DNA of 64,000 nucleotides from Pseudomonas sp. N3-W (GTDB lineage Bacteria; Pseudomonadota; Gammaproteobacteria; Pseudomonadales; Pseudomonadaceae): NCBI RefSeq assembly GCF_024970185.1, contig NZ_CP103965.1, positions 368,001 to 432,000 of the forward strand, read 5' to 3'. Shown piece by piece: positions 47,815 to 58,800 of this stretch (position 1 is its first letter; each line of letters starts with the position of its first letter). The notes under the pieces were generated by a model. It saw only the letters and a program-made list of their open reading frames with translations, ran no database searches and was not told where the DNA came from. The position numbers and the translations under genes were made by a program.

Positions 47815-48248
47815 AAGGCCTGCTGCAACGCGTGCGTGGCGCGCGAGTCGAGGTAGCGGGGCAGGTAGTGGGTGCGGTGGAGCAGGGTTTGCTGGTACTG
47901 GTAGCAGTCGAGCCCGATGACACGCGTACCAGTGCCGACAAACTTCTGCATAAGCTGCTTAACTATCGTGTATTCAGTGACGCCGAGGGCAAGATGAATC
48001 TGTCCCTGGCGGAGGTAGGTGGCGGGTTGCTGCTGGTCTCGCAGTTCACCCTGGCCGCTGACACGAAGAGCGGGTTGCGTCCGAGTTTTTCGACCGCTGC
48101 CCCTCCGGCCCTGGGCGAGGAACTTTTCGACTATCTATTAGGCAAGGCGAAACAGATGCATGGCACTGTGGCATCAGGTAGATTCGGCGCGGATATGCAG
48201 GTGCACCTGGTCAATGATGGCCCGGTAACCTTCTTGTTACAGACCTGA
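47811..48248 (+). CDS. dtd: D-aminoacyl-tRNA deacylase
   Basis: Cleaves D-amino acids from tRNA as a proofreading step. 145 aa, standard. Motifs [17 protein letters not shown] and the Gly-cisPro NDGPVTF are intact. Overlaps pip (ATGA). Confidence 0.97.
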
Positions 48249-48389
48249 AAGGGCCTGAAACATGTTTTTCCAGGTGTTTCGGCTGAAAACAGGGTGTTTT
48301 CGCGATAAATACTTTGCTACCCCTGATGCGTTGTCACGCGGCCTACTAGATAATCGCGCGCTACGGGGATCAGCGTTCGTTGGTCCATT

Positions 48390-48418
48390 TTGACTTAGGT
48401 AGAGACTTGTCCTGTAAC
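48390..48418 (+). promoter_or_regulatory. candidate sigma-70 promoter of opgGH
   Basis: TTGACT (48390-48395), 17 bases, TGTAAC (48413-48418). The transcript would begin near 48425 and have a long leader of about 145 bases if opgG starts at 48571. No other control element is recognised in 48249-48570. Confidence 0.5.
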
Positions 48419-48570
48419 CGTTTGGGGAATCATTTAGCCCCATCGGAGTCGGAACAATGCTCGCCAACTTGGCAAGAGTCGTCTGTGAGGCCGGTTTTAC
48501 TACGCCGTTTGCCACACAGGCACTTAATCTGGCCGTTGGTTTTTTGATCTGTTTTCGGCGAGGGTTGCTC

Positions 48571-50394
48571 GTGATTGTTAGTCCCTGTAATGCACCAAAA
48601 TTGTCTGCCAAACGGTTACGAAACGCACTGGTAGCGGGCTCTGCACTGCTCTGCCTGTTCAGCGCCGGCCAGCTTTGGGCATTCAATCTGGATGATGTAT
48701 CGGCCAAGGCAAAAGACCTGGCCGGGCAGAAATACGAAGCCCCGCGCAGTAACCTGCCGAACGAATTTCGTGAAATGAAATTCGCGGACTATCAGAAAAT
48801 TCGTTTTCTGACCGAAAAGGCCGAATGGGCGGATCAGAAAACCCCGTTCAAGCTGTCGTTCTATCACCAGGGCATGCATTTCGACACGCCGGTGAAAATC
48901 AACGAAATCACGGCGAACAATGTCGAAGAGATCAAATACGACCCGAGTCGTTTCGATTTCGGCGACCTGAAATTCGATCCTAAAGCCACTGAGCAACTGG
49001 GTTACGCCGGTTTCCGTGTGCTTTACCCGATCAACAAGGCCGACAAGCAAGACGAAATCATGACCATGCTCGGCGCGAGCTATTTCCGCGTTGTCGGCAA
49101 GGGTCATACCTATGGTTTGTCCGCTCGCGGCATGGCCATTGATACCGCGTTGCCGTCCGGCGAAGAGTTCCCGCGGTTCACCGAGTTCTGGATCCAACAG
49201 CCAAAGCCGGGCGACAAGCACCTGGTGATCTTCGCGCTGCTGGATTCGCCTCGTGCTACCGGCGCCTATCGCCTGATCCTGCGTCCGGGCAGCGACACCG
49301 TGGTCGACGTCAAGGCCCGCATGTTCCTGCGTGACAAGGTCACCAAGCTCGGCATTGCACCGCTGACCAGCATGTTCCTGTTTGGCGCCAATCAGCCGTC
49401 GAAAGTGTTGAACTACCGTCGCGAACTGCACGATTCCAGCGGCCTGTCGATCCATGCCGGTAATGGCGAGTGGATCTGGCGCCCGCTGAACAACCCGAAA
49501 CACCTGGCCGTGAGCAACTTCTCCATCGAGAACCCGCGTGGTTTCGGCTTGCTGCAACGTGGCCGTGACTTCAGCCACTACGAAGACCTCGACGACCGCT
49601 ACGACAAACGCCCAAGTGCCTGGATCGAGCCAAAAGGCGATTGGGGCAAAGGTTCCGTAGACCTGGTGGAAATACCGACCGCTGACGAAACCAACGACAA
49701 CATCGTTGCCTTCTGGAGCCCGGAAAAACTGCCTGAACCAGGCCAGCCGCTGGACGTCGCCTATCGCATGCACTGGACCATCGACGAAGCTGCCCTGCAC
49801 GCCCCGGACAGCGCCTGGGTCAAACAGACACTGCGTTCGACCGGTGACGTGAAGCAGTCCAACCTGATTCGTCAGCCGGACGGCACCGTTGCTTATCTGG
49901 TCGATTTTGAAGGCCCGTCCCTGGCTGCATTGCCGGAAACGGCGGACGTGCGCAGCCAGGTCAGCGTTGGCGACAATGCCGAACTGGTCGAGAACAGCGT
50001 TCGCTACAACTCTGAAACCAAGGGCTGGCGCCTGACGCTGCGCATGAAGATCAAGGACCCGAGCAAGCCTACCGAGATGCGCGCGGCCCTGGTTGAGAAC
50101 GTGGTGCCAGAGGACCTGGCGAAGTCGTCGGTTCCGTCGTCCAGCTCTTCCGTTGCCAAGGCCGACAAAGTGGCCGCCAAGCAGCAGGAGAAGGAAGAAA
50201 AAGAAGCGAAGGATGCCAAGCAGGCAGACGCCAAACAGGCTGATGCCAAGCCAGCCACGGCTGCCAAGGACAAGGACAACAAAGACGCCAAGCAGCCTGC
50301 CGCTGCGAACGCGGCCCCAGCCACACCGGAATCGACAGCGACTGAAGAAGTCCTGACCGAGACCTGGAGCTATCAGTTGCCTGCCGATGAGTAA
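48571..50394 (+). CDS. opgG: periplasmic glucan biosynthesis protein OpgG
   Basis: Periplasmic protein needed for assembly and branching of osmoregulated glucans. 607 aa from the GTG at 48571: signal peptide (about 12-38, [19 protein letters not shown]), the beta-sandwich glucan-protein core (about 40-515), then a Lys/Ala/Gln/Asp-rich low-complexity tail (about 525-590) and a closing [16 protein letters not shown]. An in-frame ATG at 48457 has its own well spaced GGAG site and would add 38 residues; I prefer 48571 since the signal peptide charges fit it. Stop overlaps opgH by 8 bases. Confidence 0.95.
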   Translation: MIVSPCNAPKLSAKRLRNALVAGSALLCLFSAGQLWAFNLDDVSAKAKDLAGQKYEAPRSNLPNEFREMKFADYQKIRFLTEKAEWADQKTPFKLSFYHQGMHFDTPVKINEITANNVEEIKYDPSRFDFGDLKFDPKATEQLGYAGFRVLYPINKADKQDEIMTMLGASYFRVVGKGHTYGLSARGMAIDTALPSGEEFPRFTEFWIQQPKPGDKHLVIFALLDSPRATGAYRLILRPGSDTVVDVKARMFLRDKVTKLGIAPLTSMFLFGANQPSKVLNYRRELHDSSGLSIHAGNGEWIWRPLNNPKHLAVSNFSIENPRGFGLLQRGRDFSHYEDLDDRYDKRPSAWIEPKGDWGKGSVDLVEIPTADETNDNIVAFWSPEKLPEPGQPLDVAYRMHWTIDEAALHAPDSAWVKQTLRSTGDVKQSNLIRQPDGTVAYLVDFEGPSLAALPETADVRSQVSVGDNAELVENSVRYNSETKGWRLTLRMKIKDPSKPTEMRAALVENVVPEDLAKSSVPSSSSSVAKADKVAAKQQEKEEKEAKDAKQADAKQADAKPATAAKDKDNKDAKQPAAANAAPATPESTATEEVLTETWSYQLPADE

Positions 50395-52957
50395 TTCTCA
50401 AGTACAGCCGGAAACTCTATCGGAGTATCTGGCGCATCTACCGATGACCGATGAGCAGCGCGCGGAACTCGCGGGCTGCCAGTCCTTCAGCGAACTGCAT
50501 CAGCGTCTGTCTTCATCGACGTTCGACGCCCCGACCGAGGCCGCCCAGGCTTCGGTGGGCAAGCGCCTGACCCTGAACACCGCCGAAGAGCTGGAAGAAG
50601 CCGAGATGCTGGCGGTGGACGCCAATGGTCGTGTCGTGCTCAAGGCGACCCCGCCGATCCGCCGGACCAAAGTCGTGCCGGAGCCATGGCGCACCAATAT
50701 TCTGGTGCGTGGCTGGCGCCGCATGACCGGTCGCACCAATCCGCCGGCGCCGCCCAAGGATGAACGTGTGCTGCCGGCCGCTCGCTGGCGTACCGTGGGT
50801 TCGATCCGTCGCTACATTCTGCTGGTGCTGATGCTCGGCCAGACCATCGTTGCCGGCTGGTACATGAAAGGCATCATGCCGTACCAGGGCTGGTCGTTCG
50901 TCGATCTGAACGAAGTGCTGCATCAATCGCTGCTGCAAACCGCCACGCAAGTGCTGCCGTATGCGCTGCAAACCAGCATCCTGATTCTGTTCGGGATTCT
51001 GTTCTGCTGGGTGTCGGCCGGTTTCTGGACCGCGCTGATGGGCTTCCTCGAACTGCTCACCGGTCACGACAAATACCGTATTTCCGGTAAAAGCGCCGGT
51101 AACGAGCCGATTCCCAAAGACGCGCGCACCGCTCTGGTGATGCCTATCTGTAACGAAGACGTGCCTCGGGTATTCGCCGGCCTGCGCGCGACCTTCGAAT
51201 CGGTGGCGGCGACGGGTGACCTGGACCGCTTCGACTTCTTCGTCCTCAGCGACAGTAACGAAACCGATATCTGCGTGGCCGAGCAACAGGCCTGGCTGGA
51301 CGTCTGCCGCGAAGCCAAGGGCTTCGGCAAGATTTTCTACCGCCGTCGCCGTCGTCGGGTTAAACGTAAAAGCGGCAATCTCGACGACTTCTGCCGTCGC
51401 TGGGGCGGTGATTACAAGTACATGGTCGTACTCGACGCCGACTCGGTCATGAGTGGCGAGTGCCTGACCAGTCTGGTGCGTTTGATGGAAGCCACGCCGG
51501 ACGCCGGGATCATCCAGACCGCGCCGCGTGCCTCGGGCATGGACACGCTGTATGCGCGCATGCAGCAGTTCGCGACTCGTGTGTACGGCCCATTGTTTAC
51601 CGCCGGCCTGCACTTCTGGCAGTTGGGTGAATCCCACTACTGGGGCCATAACGCGATCATCCGCATGAAGCCGTTCATCGAGCACTGCGCCCTGGCGCCG
51701 TTGCCGGGTAAAGGCGCATTTGCCGGTGCAATTCTGTCCCACGACTTCGTTGAAGCGGCGCTGATGCGTCGTGCTGGCTGGGGCGTGTGGATTGCCTACG
51801 ATTTGCCAGGCAGCTATGAAGAATTGCCGCCGAACCTGCTGGACGAACTCAAGCGTGACCGTCGCTGGTGCCACGGCAACCTGATGAACTTCCGGCTGTT
51901 TCTGGTCAAAGGCATGCACCCGGTGCACCGTGCGGTGTTCCTGACCGGCGTGATGTCTTACCTGTCGGCGCCGCTGTGGTTCTTCTTCCTGGTGTTGTCC
52001 ACCGCCCTGCTGGCTGTGAACACATTGATGGAGCCGCAGTACTTCATGGAGCCGCGCCAGCTGTATCCACTCTGGCCGCAATGGCACCCGGACAAGGCCG
52101 TCGCGCTGTTCTCGACGACCATCGTGTTGCTGTTCCTGCCGAAGTTGCTGAGCATCATCCTGATCTGGGCCAAGGGCGCGAAAGAGTTCGGTGGCAAGTT
52201 CAAGGTGACGCTGTCTATGCTGCTGGAGATGCTGTTCTCCATGCTGTTGGCGCCGGTGCGGATGATTTTCCACACCCGCTTCGTGCTGGCCGCGTTCCTG
52301 GGCTGGGCCGCGACCTGGAATTCGCCGCAACGTGACGACGACTCGACGCCATGGAGCGAAGCGGTAAAACGCCACGGTCCGCAAACCCTGCTGGGCTTCT
52401 TCTGGGCCTTGCTGGTGGTGTGGCTGAACCCGAGCTTCCTGTGGTGGCTGGTGCCGATCGTCGGTTCGTTGATGCTGTCGATTCCGGTGTCGGTGATTTC
52501 CAGCCGCGTGAAGCTCGGCCTCAAGTCCCGTGACGAGAGCCTGTTCCTGATCCCTGAGGAATACAATCCGCCACAGGCGTTGCTGGCAACCGACCAGTAC
52601 ACCCACGAAAATCGTTACCACGCGTTGAAAGACGGCTTCGTGCGTGCGGTGGTCGATCCTCAGCAGAACGCCTTGGCGTGTTCGCTGGCGACGTCGCGTC
52701 ATGGTCAGGCCGAGCCGATCGAGTGGTTGCGGGTCGAGCGCGTTCGTCACGCGTTGAAAGCCGGCCCGGCCGGGCTGAGTAACCACGAGCGTCTGCAACT
52801 GCTGAGCGACCCGGTTGCCTTGGCTCGCCTGCATGAGCAGGTCTGGAGCGAAGGCCATACCGATTGGCTGGACGCATGGCGTCAATCGCTGAAGGCCGAT
52901 CCGCATGCGCCACTGCTGCCGCTCAAGCCATTGAGCCTGCAGCCTCAGTTGGCGTAA
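50387..52957 (+). CDS. opgH: glucan glucosyltransferase OpgH
   Basis: Inner-membrane processive GT2 glucosyltransferase making the beta-1,2-glucan backbone. 856 aa, about six to eight membrane helices (two before and several after the cytoplasmic catalytic domain at about 240-515). Catalytic motifs: DADS in [17 protein letters not shown], and the (R/Q)xxRW-like RDRRW. ATG 50387 overlaps opgG. Followed by a good terminator. Confidence 0.96.
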   Translation: MSNSQVQPETLSEYLAHLPMTDEQRAELAGCQSFSELHQRLSSSTFDAPTEAAQASVGKRLTLNTAEELEEAEMLAVDANGRVVLKATPPIRRTKVVPEPWRTNILVRGWRRMTGRTNPPAPPKDERVLPAARWRTVGSIRRYILLVLMLGQTIVAGWYMKGIMPYQGWSFVDLNEVLHQSLLQTATQVLPYALQTSILILFGILFCWVSAGFWTALMGFLELLTGHDKYRISGKSAGNEPIPKDARTALVMPICNEDVPRVFAGLRATFESVAATGDLDRFDFFVLSDSNETDICVAEQQAWLDVCREAKGFGKIFYRRRRRRVKRKSGNLDDFCRRWGGDYKYMVVLDADSVMSGECLTSLVRLMEATPDAGIIQTAPRASGMDTLYARMQQFATRVYGPLFTAGLHFWQLGESHYWGHNAIIRMKPFIEHCALAPLPGKGAFAGAILSHDFVEAALMRRAGWGVWIAYDLPGSYEELPPNLLDELKRDRRWCHGNLMNFRLFLVKGMHPVHRAVFLTGVMSYLSAPLWFFFLVLSTALLAVNTLMEPQYFMEPRQLYPLWPQWHPDKAVALFSTTIVLLFLPKLLSIILIWAKGAKEFGGKFKVTLSMLLEMLFSMLLAPVRMIFHTRFVLAAFLGWAATWNSPQRDDDSTPWSEAVKRHGPQTLLGFFWALLVVWLNPSFLWWLVPIVGSLMLSIPVSVISSRVKLGLKSRDESLFLIPEEYNPPQALLATDQYTHENRYHALKDGFVRAVVDPQQNALACSLATSRHGQAEPIEWLRVERVRHALKAGPAGLSNHERLQLLSDPVALARLHEQVWSEGHTDWLDAWRQSLKADPHAPLLPLKPLSLQPQLA

Positions 52958-52990
52958 CGAAAAACCCCGCGCAAGCGGGGTTTTTTTGCC
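52958..52990 (+). terminator. intrinsic terminator after opgH
   Basis: Stem CCCCGC/GCGGGG with GCAA loop (52965-52980), preceded by AAAAA and followed by TTTTTTT. Confidence 0.92.
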
Positions 52991-53174
52991 TGCTGATCGT
53001 TCCCCCAAGCCTGGGCGCGATCAAATTGCTGCGTAAACCCTTGTGCAAACGAACGAGTGCGTTAGCATCCGTCCCCGAATTGGTGCGCCCGGATAATTTG
53101 TGTCCGTATGGGTGCGTTTACGCTACGTAAACGGCCTTTTGCGCGCCTCACAACGCGATGGTTTTGGGGACTTG

Positions 53175-53975
53175 ATGATGAAGAAGTATCTTTCGATGCT
53201 GCTGGTCGGCGTCACGGCATTGGTTGCAGTCAGTGCGGCGCAGGCCGGTGCCATCGATGACGCGGTCAAGCGCGGCACGCTGAAAGTCGGCATGGACCCG
53301 ACCTACATGCCGTTCGAGATGACCAACAAGCGCGGCGAGATCATCGGCTTCGAAGTCGACATCCTCAAAGCCATGGCCAAGGCCATGGGCGTCAAACTGG
53401 AAATGGTTTCCACCGGTTACGACGGCATCATCCCGGCCCTGATGACCGACAAGTTCGACATGATCGGCAGCGGCATGACCCTGACCCAGGAACGCAACCT
53501 GCGCCTGAACTTCAGCGAACCGTTCATCGTCGTCGGCCAGACCCTGCTGATCCGCAAGGACCTGGAAGGCACCATCAAGTCCTACAAGGATTTGAACACC
53601 GATGACTACCGCATCACCTCCAAGCTCGGCACCACCGGTGAGATGGTCGCCAAGAAGCTGATCTCCAAAGCCAAGTACCACGGCTATGACAACGAGCAGG
53701 AAGCCGTGCTTGACGTGGTCAACGGCAAGGCCGACGCCTTCATCTACGATGCGCCGTACAACGTGGTCGCGGTGAACAAGGTCGGTGCCGGCAAACTGGT
53801 GTTCCTCGACAAGCCGTTCACCTATGAGCCGCTGGCCTTCGGTCTGAAGAAGGGTGATTACGACAGCATCAACTTCATCAACAACTTCCTGCACCAGATC
53901 CACGAAGACGGCACCTACGATCGCATCCATGACAAGTGGTTCAAAGACACCGCCTGGTTGAAGGATATGGAGTAA
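53175..53975 (+). CDS. polar amino acid ABC transporter, substrate-binding protein
   Basis: 266 aa, signal peptide about 1-24 (SAAQAG). Family 3 solute-binding fold: GTLKVGMDPTYMPFEM, GFEVDILKAMAKAMGVK and the GSGMTLTQERNLRLNFSEPF segment. Two adjacent ATGs (53175 and 53178) are possible starts; the longer open frame upstream is not conserved. With the two genes beyond the REP pair it forms a polar amino acid importer; the substrate is not evident. Confidence 0.94.
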   Translation: MMKKYLSMLLVGVTALVAVSAAQAGAIDDAVKRGTLKVGMDPTYMPFEMTNKRGEIIGFEVDILKAMAKAMGVKLEMVSTGYDGIIPALMTDKFDMIGSGMTLTQERNLRLNFSEPFIVVGQTLLIRKDLEGTIKSYKDLNTDDYRITSKLGTTGEMVAKKLISKAKYHGYDNEQEAVLDVVNGKADAFIYDAPYNVVAVNKVGAGKLVFLDKPFTYEPLAFGLKKGDYDSINFINNFLHQIHEDGTYDRIHDKWFKDTAWLKDME

Positions 53976-54004
53976 GGCCCGGTCAGTTAGACCGCGCCGC
54001 CCCA

Positions 54005-54095
54005 ATCGCGAGCAAGCTCGCTTCCACAGTTGATCGGCGTGAACACAGTTTTTGTGTTCGGCACAGAACCTGTGGGAGCGAGCTTGCTCGCGATG
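54005..54095. repeat. REP pair (inverted)
   Basis: Inverted REP arms between the binding-protein gene and the permease gene; this placement is typical where the binding protein must be made in excess. Confidence 0.88.
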
Positions 54096-54136
54096 AGGTC
54101 CTCCCTGGCGACATACACCTTGGAATTTGCTGACAG

Positions 54137-55096
54137 ATGAAACAAAAAAAATCCCAATGGCCCTGGCACGTTCTAACCGTGCTGGTGCTGATCGGCCTGG
54201 CGGGCGCCTTGTATTACGCCACCTCGCTGATGTCCTACGAATGGCGCTGGAACCGGGTGCCGCAGTACTTCGCCTACCAGGCCGAAGAATCCCAGCGCGC
54301 CGCCGACATCTCGACGGTCAGCGAACTGGTGCGCAAAGGCGCCAAGGCCGACGTCACCCTGCGCAACGAAGCCGGTGACGAGCAGCACCTGAGCGTCGAT
54401 GACAACAGCCTGCAGGTTGCCCAGGGCGATGACGTGGCTGAAGGCGACGTGATCGGCGTGACCCGGCATTGGGCGGCGGGGCCGCTGCTCTGGGGGCTCT
54501 GGACCACCTTGTGGCTTTCCGTGGTGTCCGGCGTACTCGGCCTGCTGATCGGTCTTGCCACCGGCCTGTGCCGCTTGTCCAGCAACCCGACCCTGCGCGA
54601 TCTCTCGACCATTTATGTCGAGCTGGTACGCGGCACGCCATTGCTGGTGCAGATCTTCATTTTCTACTTCTTCATCGGCACCGTGATGAACCTGTCCCGG
54701 GAATTCGCCGGGATCGCCGCGCTGTCGCTGTTCACCGGCGCCTATGTGGCCGAGATCATCCGCTCCGGCGTGCAATCCATCGCCCGCGGCCAGAACGAAG
54801 CGGCGCGCTCGCTGGGCCTGAGTGCCGGTCAATCGATGCGCCATGTGGTGTTGCCGCAAGCGCTGAAACGCGTGTTGCCACCGCTGGCCGGGCAATTCAT
54901 CAGCCTGGTGAAAGACACTTCGCTGGTATCGGTGATCGCGATTACCGAACTGCTGAAAAGCGGCCGCGAAGTCATTACCACCTCGTTTTCGCCGTTCGAA
55001 ATCCTGTTCTGCGTGGCCGGGTTGTACCTGTTGATCAACCTGCCGCTGTCGAAAATCGCCAGCCGGCTTGAGCGGAGGCTCGCGCAAAGTGATTGA
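54137..55096 (+). CDS. amino acid ABC transporter permease with periplasmic insert
   Basis: 319 aa. TM1 about 12-33, then an unusual ~85-residue polar region (about 35-115, rich in Glu/Asp, with [22 protein letters not shown]) before the usual permease core that begins [14 protein letters not shown]. The core carries the EAA-type loop ([29 protein letters not shown]). The stop overlaps the ATP-binding gene. The insert may be a docking or folding module outside the membrane. Confidence 0.93.
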   Translation: MKQKKSQWPWHVLTVLVLIGLAGALYYATSLMSYEWRWNRVPQYFAYQAEESQRAADISTVSELVRKGAKADVTLRNEAGDEQHLSVDDNSLQVAQGDDVAEGDVIGVTRHWAAGPLLWGLWTTLWLSVVSGVLGLLIGLATGLCRLSSNPTLRDLSTIYVELVRGTPLLVQIFIFYFFIGTVMNLSREFAGIAALSLFTGAYVAEIIRSGVQSIARGQNEAARSLGLSAGQSMRHVVLPQALKRVLPPLAGQFISLVKDTSLVSVIAITELLKSGREVITTSFSPFEILFCVAGLYLLINLPLSKIASRLERRLAQSD

Positions 55097-55823
55097 AGTC
55101 CGCGATCTGGTAAAAGTCTTCGACACCCGTGGCCAGGTGGTGCGCGCGGTGGATAACGTGTCCACCCAAGTGGCCAAGGGCGAAGTGCTGGTGGTGATCG
55201 GCCCGTCCGGCTCCGGCAAATCGACCTTCCTGCGCTGCCTCAATGGTCTGGAAGAATTCGATTCGGGCTCGGTAAGCATCGACGGCCTGCAACTGGCAGA
55301 CCCGAAAACCGACGTCAACGCCTACCGCCGCGAAGTCGGCATGGTGTTCCAGCACTTCAACCTGTTCCCGCACATGACCGTGCTGGAAAACCTTTGCCTG
55401 GCACAGAAAGTCGTGCGCAAGCGCGGCAAAAAAGAGCGCGAGGCCAAGGCCCTGGCGTTGCTGGAGAAGGTCGGGATCGCGCAGAAGGCCAACGAATTTC
55501 CGTCACGCCTGTCCGGCGGTCAGCAGCAGCGCGTGGCGATCGCCCGAGCGCTGGCGATGGAACCCAAGGTCATGCTGTTCGATGAACCGACCTCGGCGCT
55601 GGACCCGGAAATGGTCGGCGAAGTGCTCGACGTGATGAAAACCCTGGCCGTGGAAGGCATGACCATGGTCTGCGTGACCCACGAAATGGGCTTTGCGCGG
55701 GAGGTGGCGGATCGCGTGCTGTTTTTTGATCATGGCAAGTTGCTGGAAGACGCCTCGCCAGCGGAGTTCTTCGATGCACCGAAGGATCCGCGGGCGAAGG
55801 CGTTTTTGCGCCAGGTGTTGTAA
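55089..55823 (+). CDS. amino acid ABC transporter, ATP-binding protein
   Basis: 244 aa. Walker [11 protein letters not shown]-loop [11 protein letters not shown], signature [15 protein letters not shown], Walker [13 protein letters not shown] and H-loop [11 protein letters not shown] start at 55089 with GGAGG ten bases before, inside the permease's last codons; a TTG at 55068 is the only longer alternative and would lie before the ribosome-binding site. Confidence 0.95.
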   Translation: MIEVRDLVKVFDTRGQVVRAVDNVSTQVAKGEVLVVIGPSGSGKSTFLRCLNGLEEFDSGSVSIDGLQLADPKTDVNAYRREVGMVFQHFNLFPHMTVLENLCLAQKVVRKRGKKEREAKALALLEKVGIAQKANEFPSRLSGGQQQRVAIARALAMEPKVMLFDEPTSALDPEMVGEVLDVMKTLAVEGMTMVCVTHEMGFAREVADRVLFFDHGKLLEDASPAEFFDAPKDPRAKAFLRQVL

Positions 55824-55866
55824 AAAGCGCGCCTGAGAACAGTGTGTTTATCAGGCGCAGTCAGAG

Positions 55867-58800
55867 TCAGATTGCGGTAAATTCACCCTGCAACGGAAGA
55901 GAAAAATGATGCTCATCAAAATATGACTGAATCTCTACCTTGTAACGGGCTCCTTGAAGAAGGTCTAGCGACTCCAGGATCGTACTCTTGGTGTGATACG
56001 GGCGGTCTCCCTCGGGACCGATCAGCCTGACCAAATATGCATCCACTGGCTGACTTGTTGCATCCCATTCCAGTGTGTAACGGTAATCAGGCGTCCTGAA
56101 AAAACGAAAGTTGATTGGTGCTGATGGTCTATCTGTGTTGCCATTAAATTTGATAGTTATCGGAAGTGACGTTCCCCAGCTGTTGGATGCAGTTACCGAT
56201 AACTCGTACTCAATAGCGGAATAATAAGTACCATAAAATATCTGCTCAAGTGTGGTGGTATGGCTGCTCCTTGTCTCAAGGGTACTTTTCAGGGTGATGT
56301 TATAGCTTGTAGCGTTAAGCGCCTTGTCCCATTCAAAGCGAGCCGCCTCAGCTCCGAGGCTCACCAGACGTAAATTCTCCGGCGAATCCGGGAGTGGGTT
56401 TTCAGTTTGGAAGTTCGCCATCGCCGGTTCAGACAGATTTCCCTGGGCGTCAACAGCCCGGACTTCAACGTTGTAGGAGGTTGCATAGTTGAGGCCGCTA
56501 AAGGTGTGGCTGAGGCCGGTGACGGTGATTGGCGTATCACCGTTGAGCGAAACTCTGTAACCAGCGACGCCGACATTGTCTTGTGAAGCGTCCCAGGTGA
56601 TCCGGGCCGATGTCTCAGTGATGCTGCTGACTGTTAGTTTTTCAGGCTTGCTCGGAGGCGTTACGTCAGGGGTATTGAACGTCGCAGTAGCGGGATCGGA
56701 CTGATTGCCTTGGGCGTCAACAGCCCGGACTTCAACGCTGTAGGAAGTGGCATCTATTAGGCCGCTGAAAGTGTGGCTGAGGCCGGTGACGGTGATTGGC
56801 GTATAACCGTTGAGCGAAACTCTGTAACCAGCGACGCCGACATTGTCTTGTGAAGCGTCCCAGGTGATCCGGGCCGATGTCTCAGTGATGCTGCTGACTG
56901 TTAGTTTTTCCGGCTTGCTCGGAGGCGTTACGTCAGGGATATTGAACGTCGCAGTAGCGGGATCGGACTGATTGCCTTGGGCGTCAACAGCCCGGACTTC
57001 AACGCTGTAGGAAGTGGCGTCTATTAGGCCGCTGAAAGTGTGGCTGAGGCCGGTGACGGTGATTGGCGTATCACCGTTGAGCGAAACTCTGTAACCAGCG
57101 ACGCCGACATTGTCTTGTGAAGCGTCCCAGGTGATCCGGGCCGATGTCTCAGTGATGCCGCTGACTGTTAGTTTTTCCGGCTTGCTCGGAGGCGTTACGT
57201 CAGGGGTATTGAACGTCGCAGTAGCGGGATCGGACTGATTGCCTTGGGCGTCAACAGCCCGGACTTCAACGCTGTAGGAAGTGGCATCTATTAGGCCGCT
57301 AAAGATGTGGCTGAGGCCGGTGACGGTGATTGGCGTATCACCGTTGAGCGAAACTCTGTAACCAGCGACGCCGACATTGTCTTGTGAAGCGTCCCAGGTG
57401 ATCCGGGCCGATGTCTCAGTGATGCTGCTGACTGTTAGTTTTTCCGGCTTGCTCGGAGGCGTTACGTCAGGGGTATTGAACGTCGCAGTAGCGGGATCGG
57501 ACTGATTGCCTTGGGCGTCAACAGCCCGGACTTCAACGCTGTAGGAAGTGGCGTCTATTAGGCCGCTGAAAGTGTGGCTGAGGCCGGTGACGGTGATTGG
57601 CGAACCACCGTTGAGCGAAACACTGTAACTGGTCACGGGTGAACCTCCTTGTGGAGCGGTCCAGGTGATAACTGCCGATGTTGCAGTCATTGAGCTGACT
57701 GTTAATGGTCCAGGTTGGCCGGGTTTTGCGTCTATTGCGTCTATTGTGAGCGATTCAATAGGTGAGCAAGCGTTGATATCGTTAATTGCCCATACTTCGA
57801 CCAGAGAGGGTTCGTCTAATGACATTTCTTCGGATGTGAACGTATAGGTGTTCACTGATTCAGAAACCAATATGGGAACTTCGTCGTTTACCGAAATTGC
57901 ATAGTTTGTTACGTTGGCGCTGGTAGAGGGCGTCCATGAGATGGTGATAGAGCTTGGTGTATGGGATGTGATATTCAGGTGGTTAACGGGTGCTGGTGGT
58001 GTTGCGTCAAAAACAAAGTCGTAAGCAGTAAAGCTATATGTAATGTCATCCCCATAATACACTCTACACATATGATTTATGGTTTCATTTTCACGGGCAA
58101 GGATGTTAAATGTGGGGCCTTCGTCTGCTACGGGGAGATAGCGACCGTAATATTCCGCGTTAAGTGTTGAGCCCCAGTAGTGTGTTTTTTCATTCGAAGG
58201 TACGTCTACCTCCCACGTAATGTTAACGCTGTATTGTTGGGTTAGCTCGTCATAACCCACGATGGAATAGCTGGGGTTGATCACCTTTGGTCGTGGAAAA
58301 AGTGTTGTTGTTGCGAACTCCGAGGTCAATCTGTTGTTATCTATGGCACGAATTTTAATCTCATATTGTTCCGTGCTAATCAGGTCGGTTATGGAAGCGC
58401 TCATAATAGGATGTGGGGCCGGGGCTACGTATTTGTTAAATATGCCATTCACGTGTATCTCATATTTATCTATTCCAAGTTCATCGTATGATTGGTACCA
58501 GAATAAGTACGCCGCGTCACTGACTGCTCTCAAATGTTGAATCTCCGGGATTGTCGGAGGTACGACGTCCTGGATCAGTTCGAACTCCGGGGAGGGGGCT
58601 GATACGTTATCAACGTTGTCGATTGCCTGGACAGAGTAATAATTTCTCATTCGGTTTTTGAGTTCGTAGGGAATAGTATTGGTGCTGGCTGAATGCTCAC
58701 CGTTGCTGAAAATTTTATAATACCGGACGCCGAGATTGTCGGCTGAACGGTCCCAGTTGAATACAAGGGTATTTGGGAACTGTCCATTAGGTTGGCCGAC

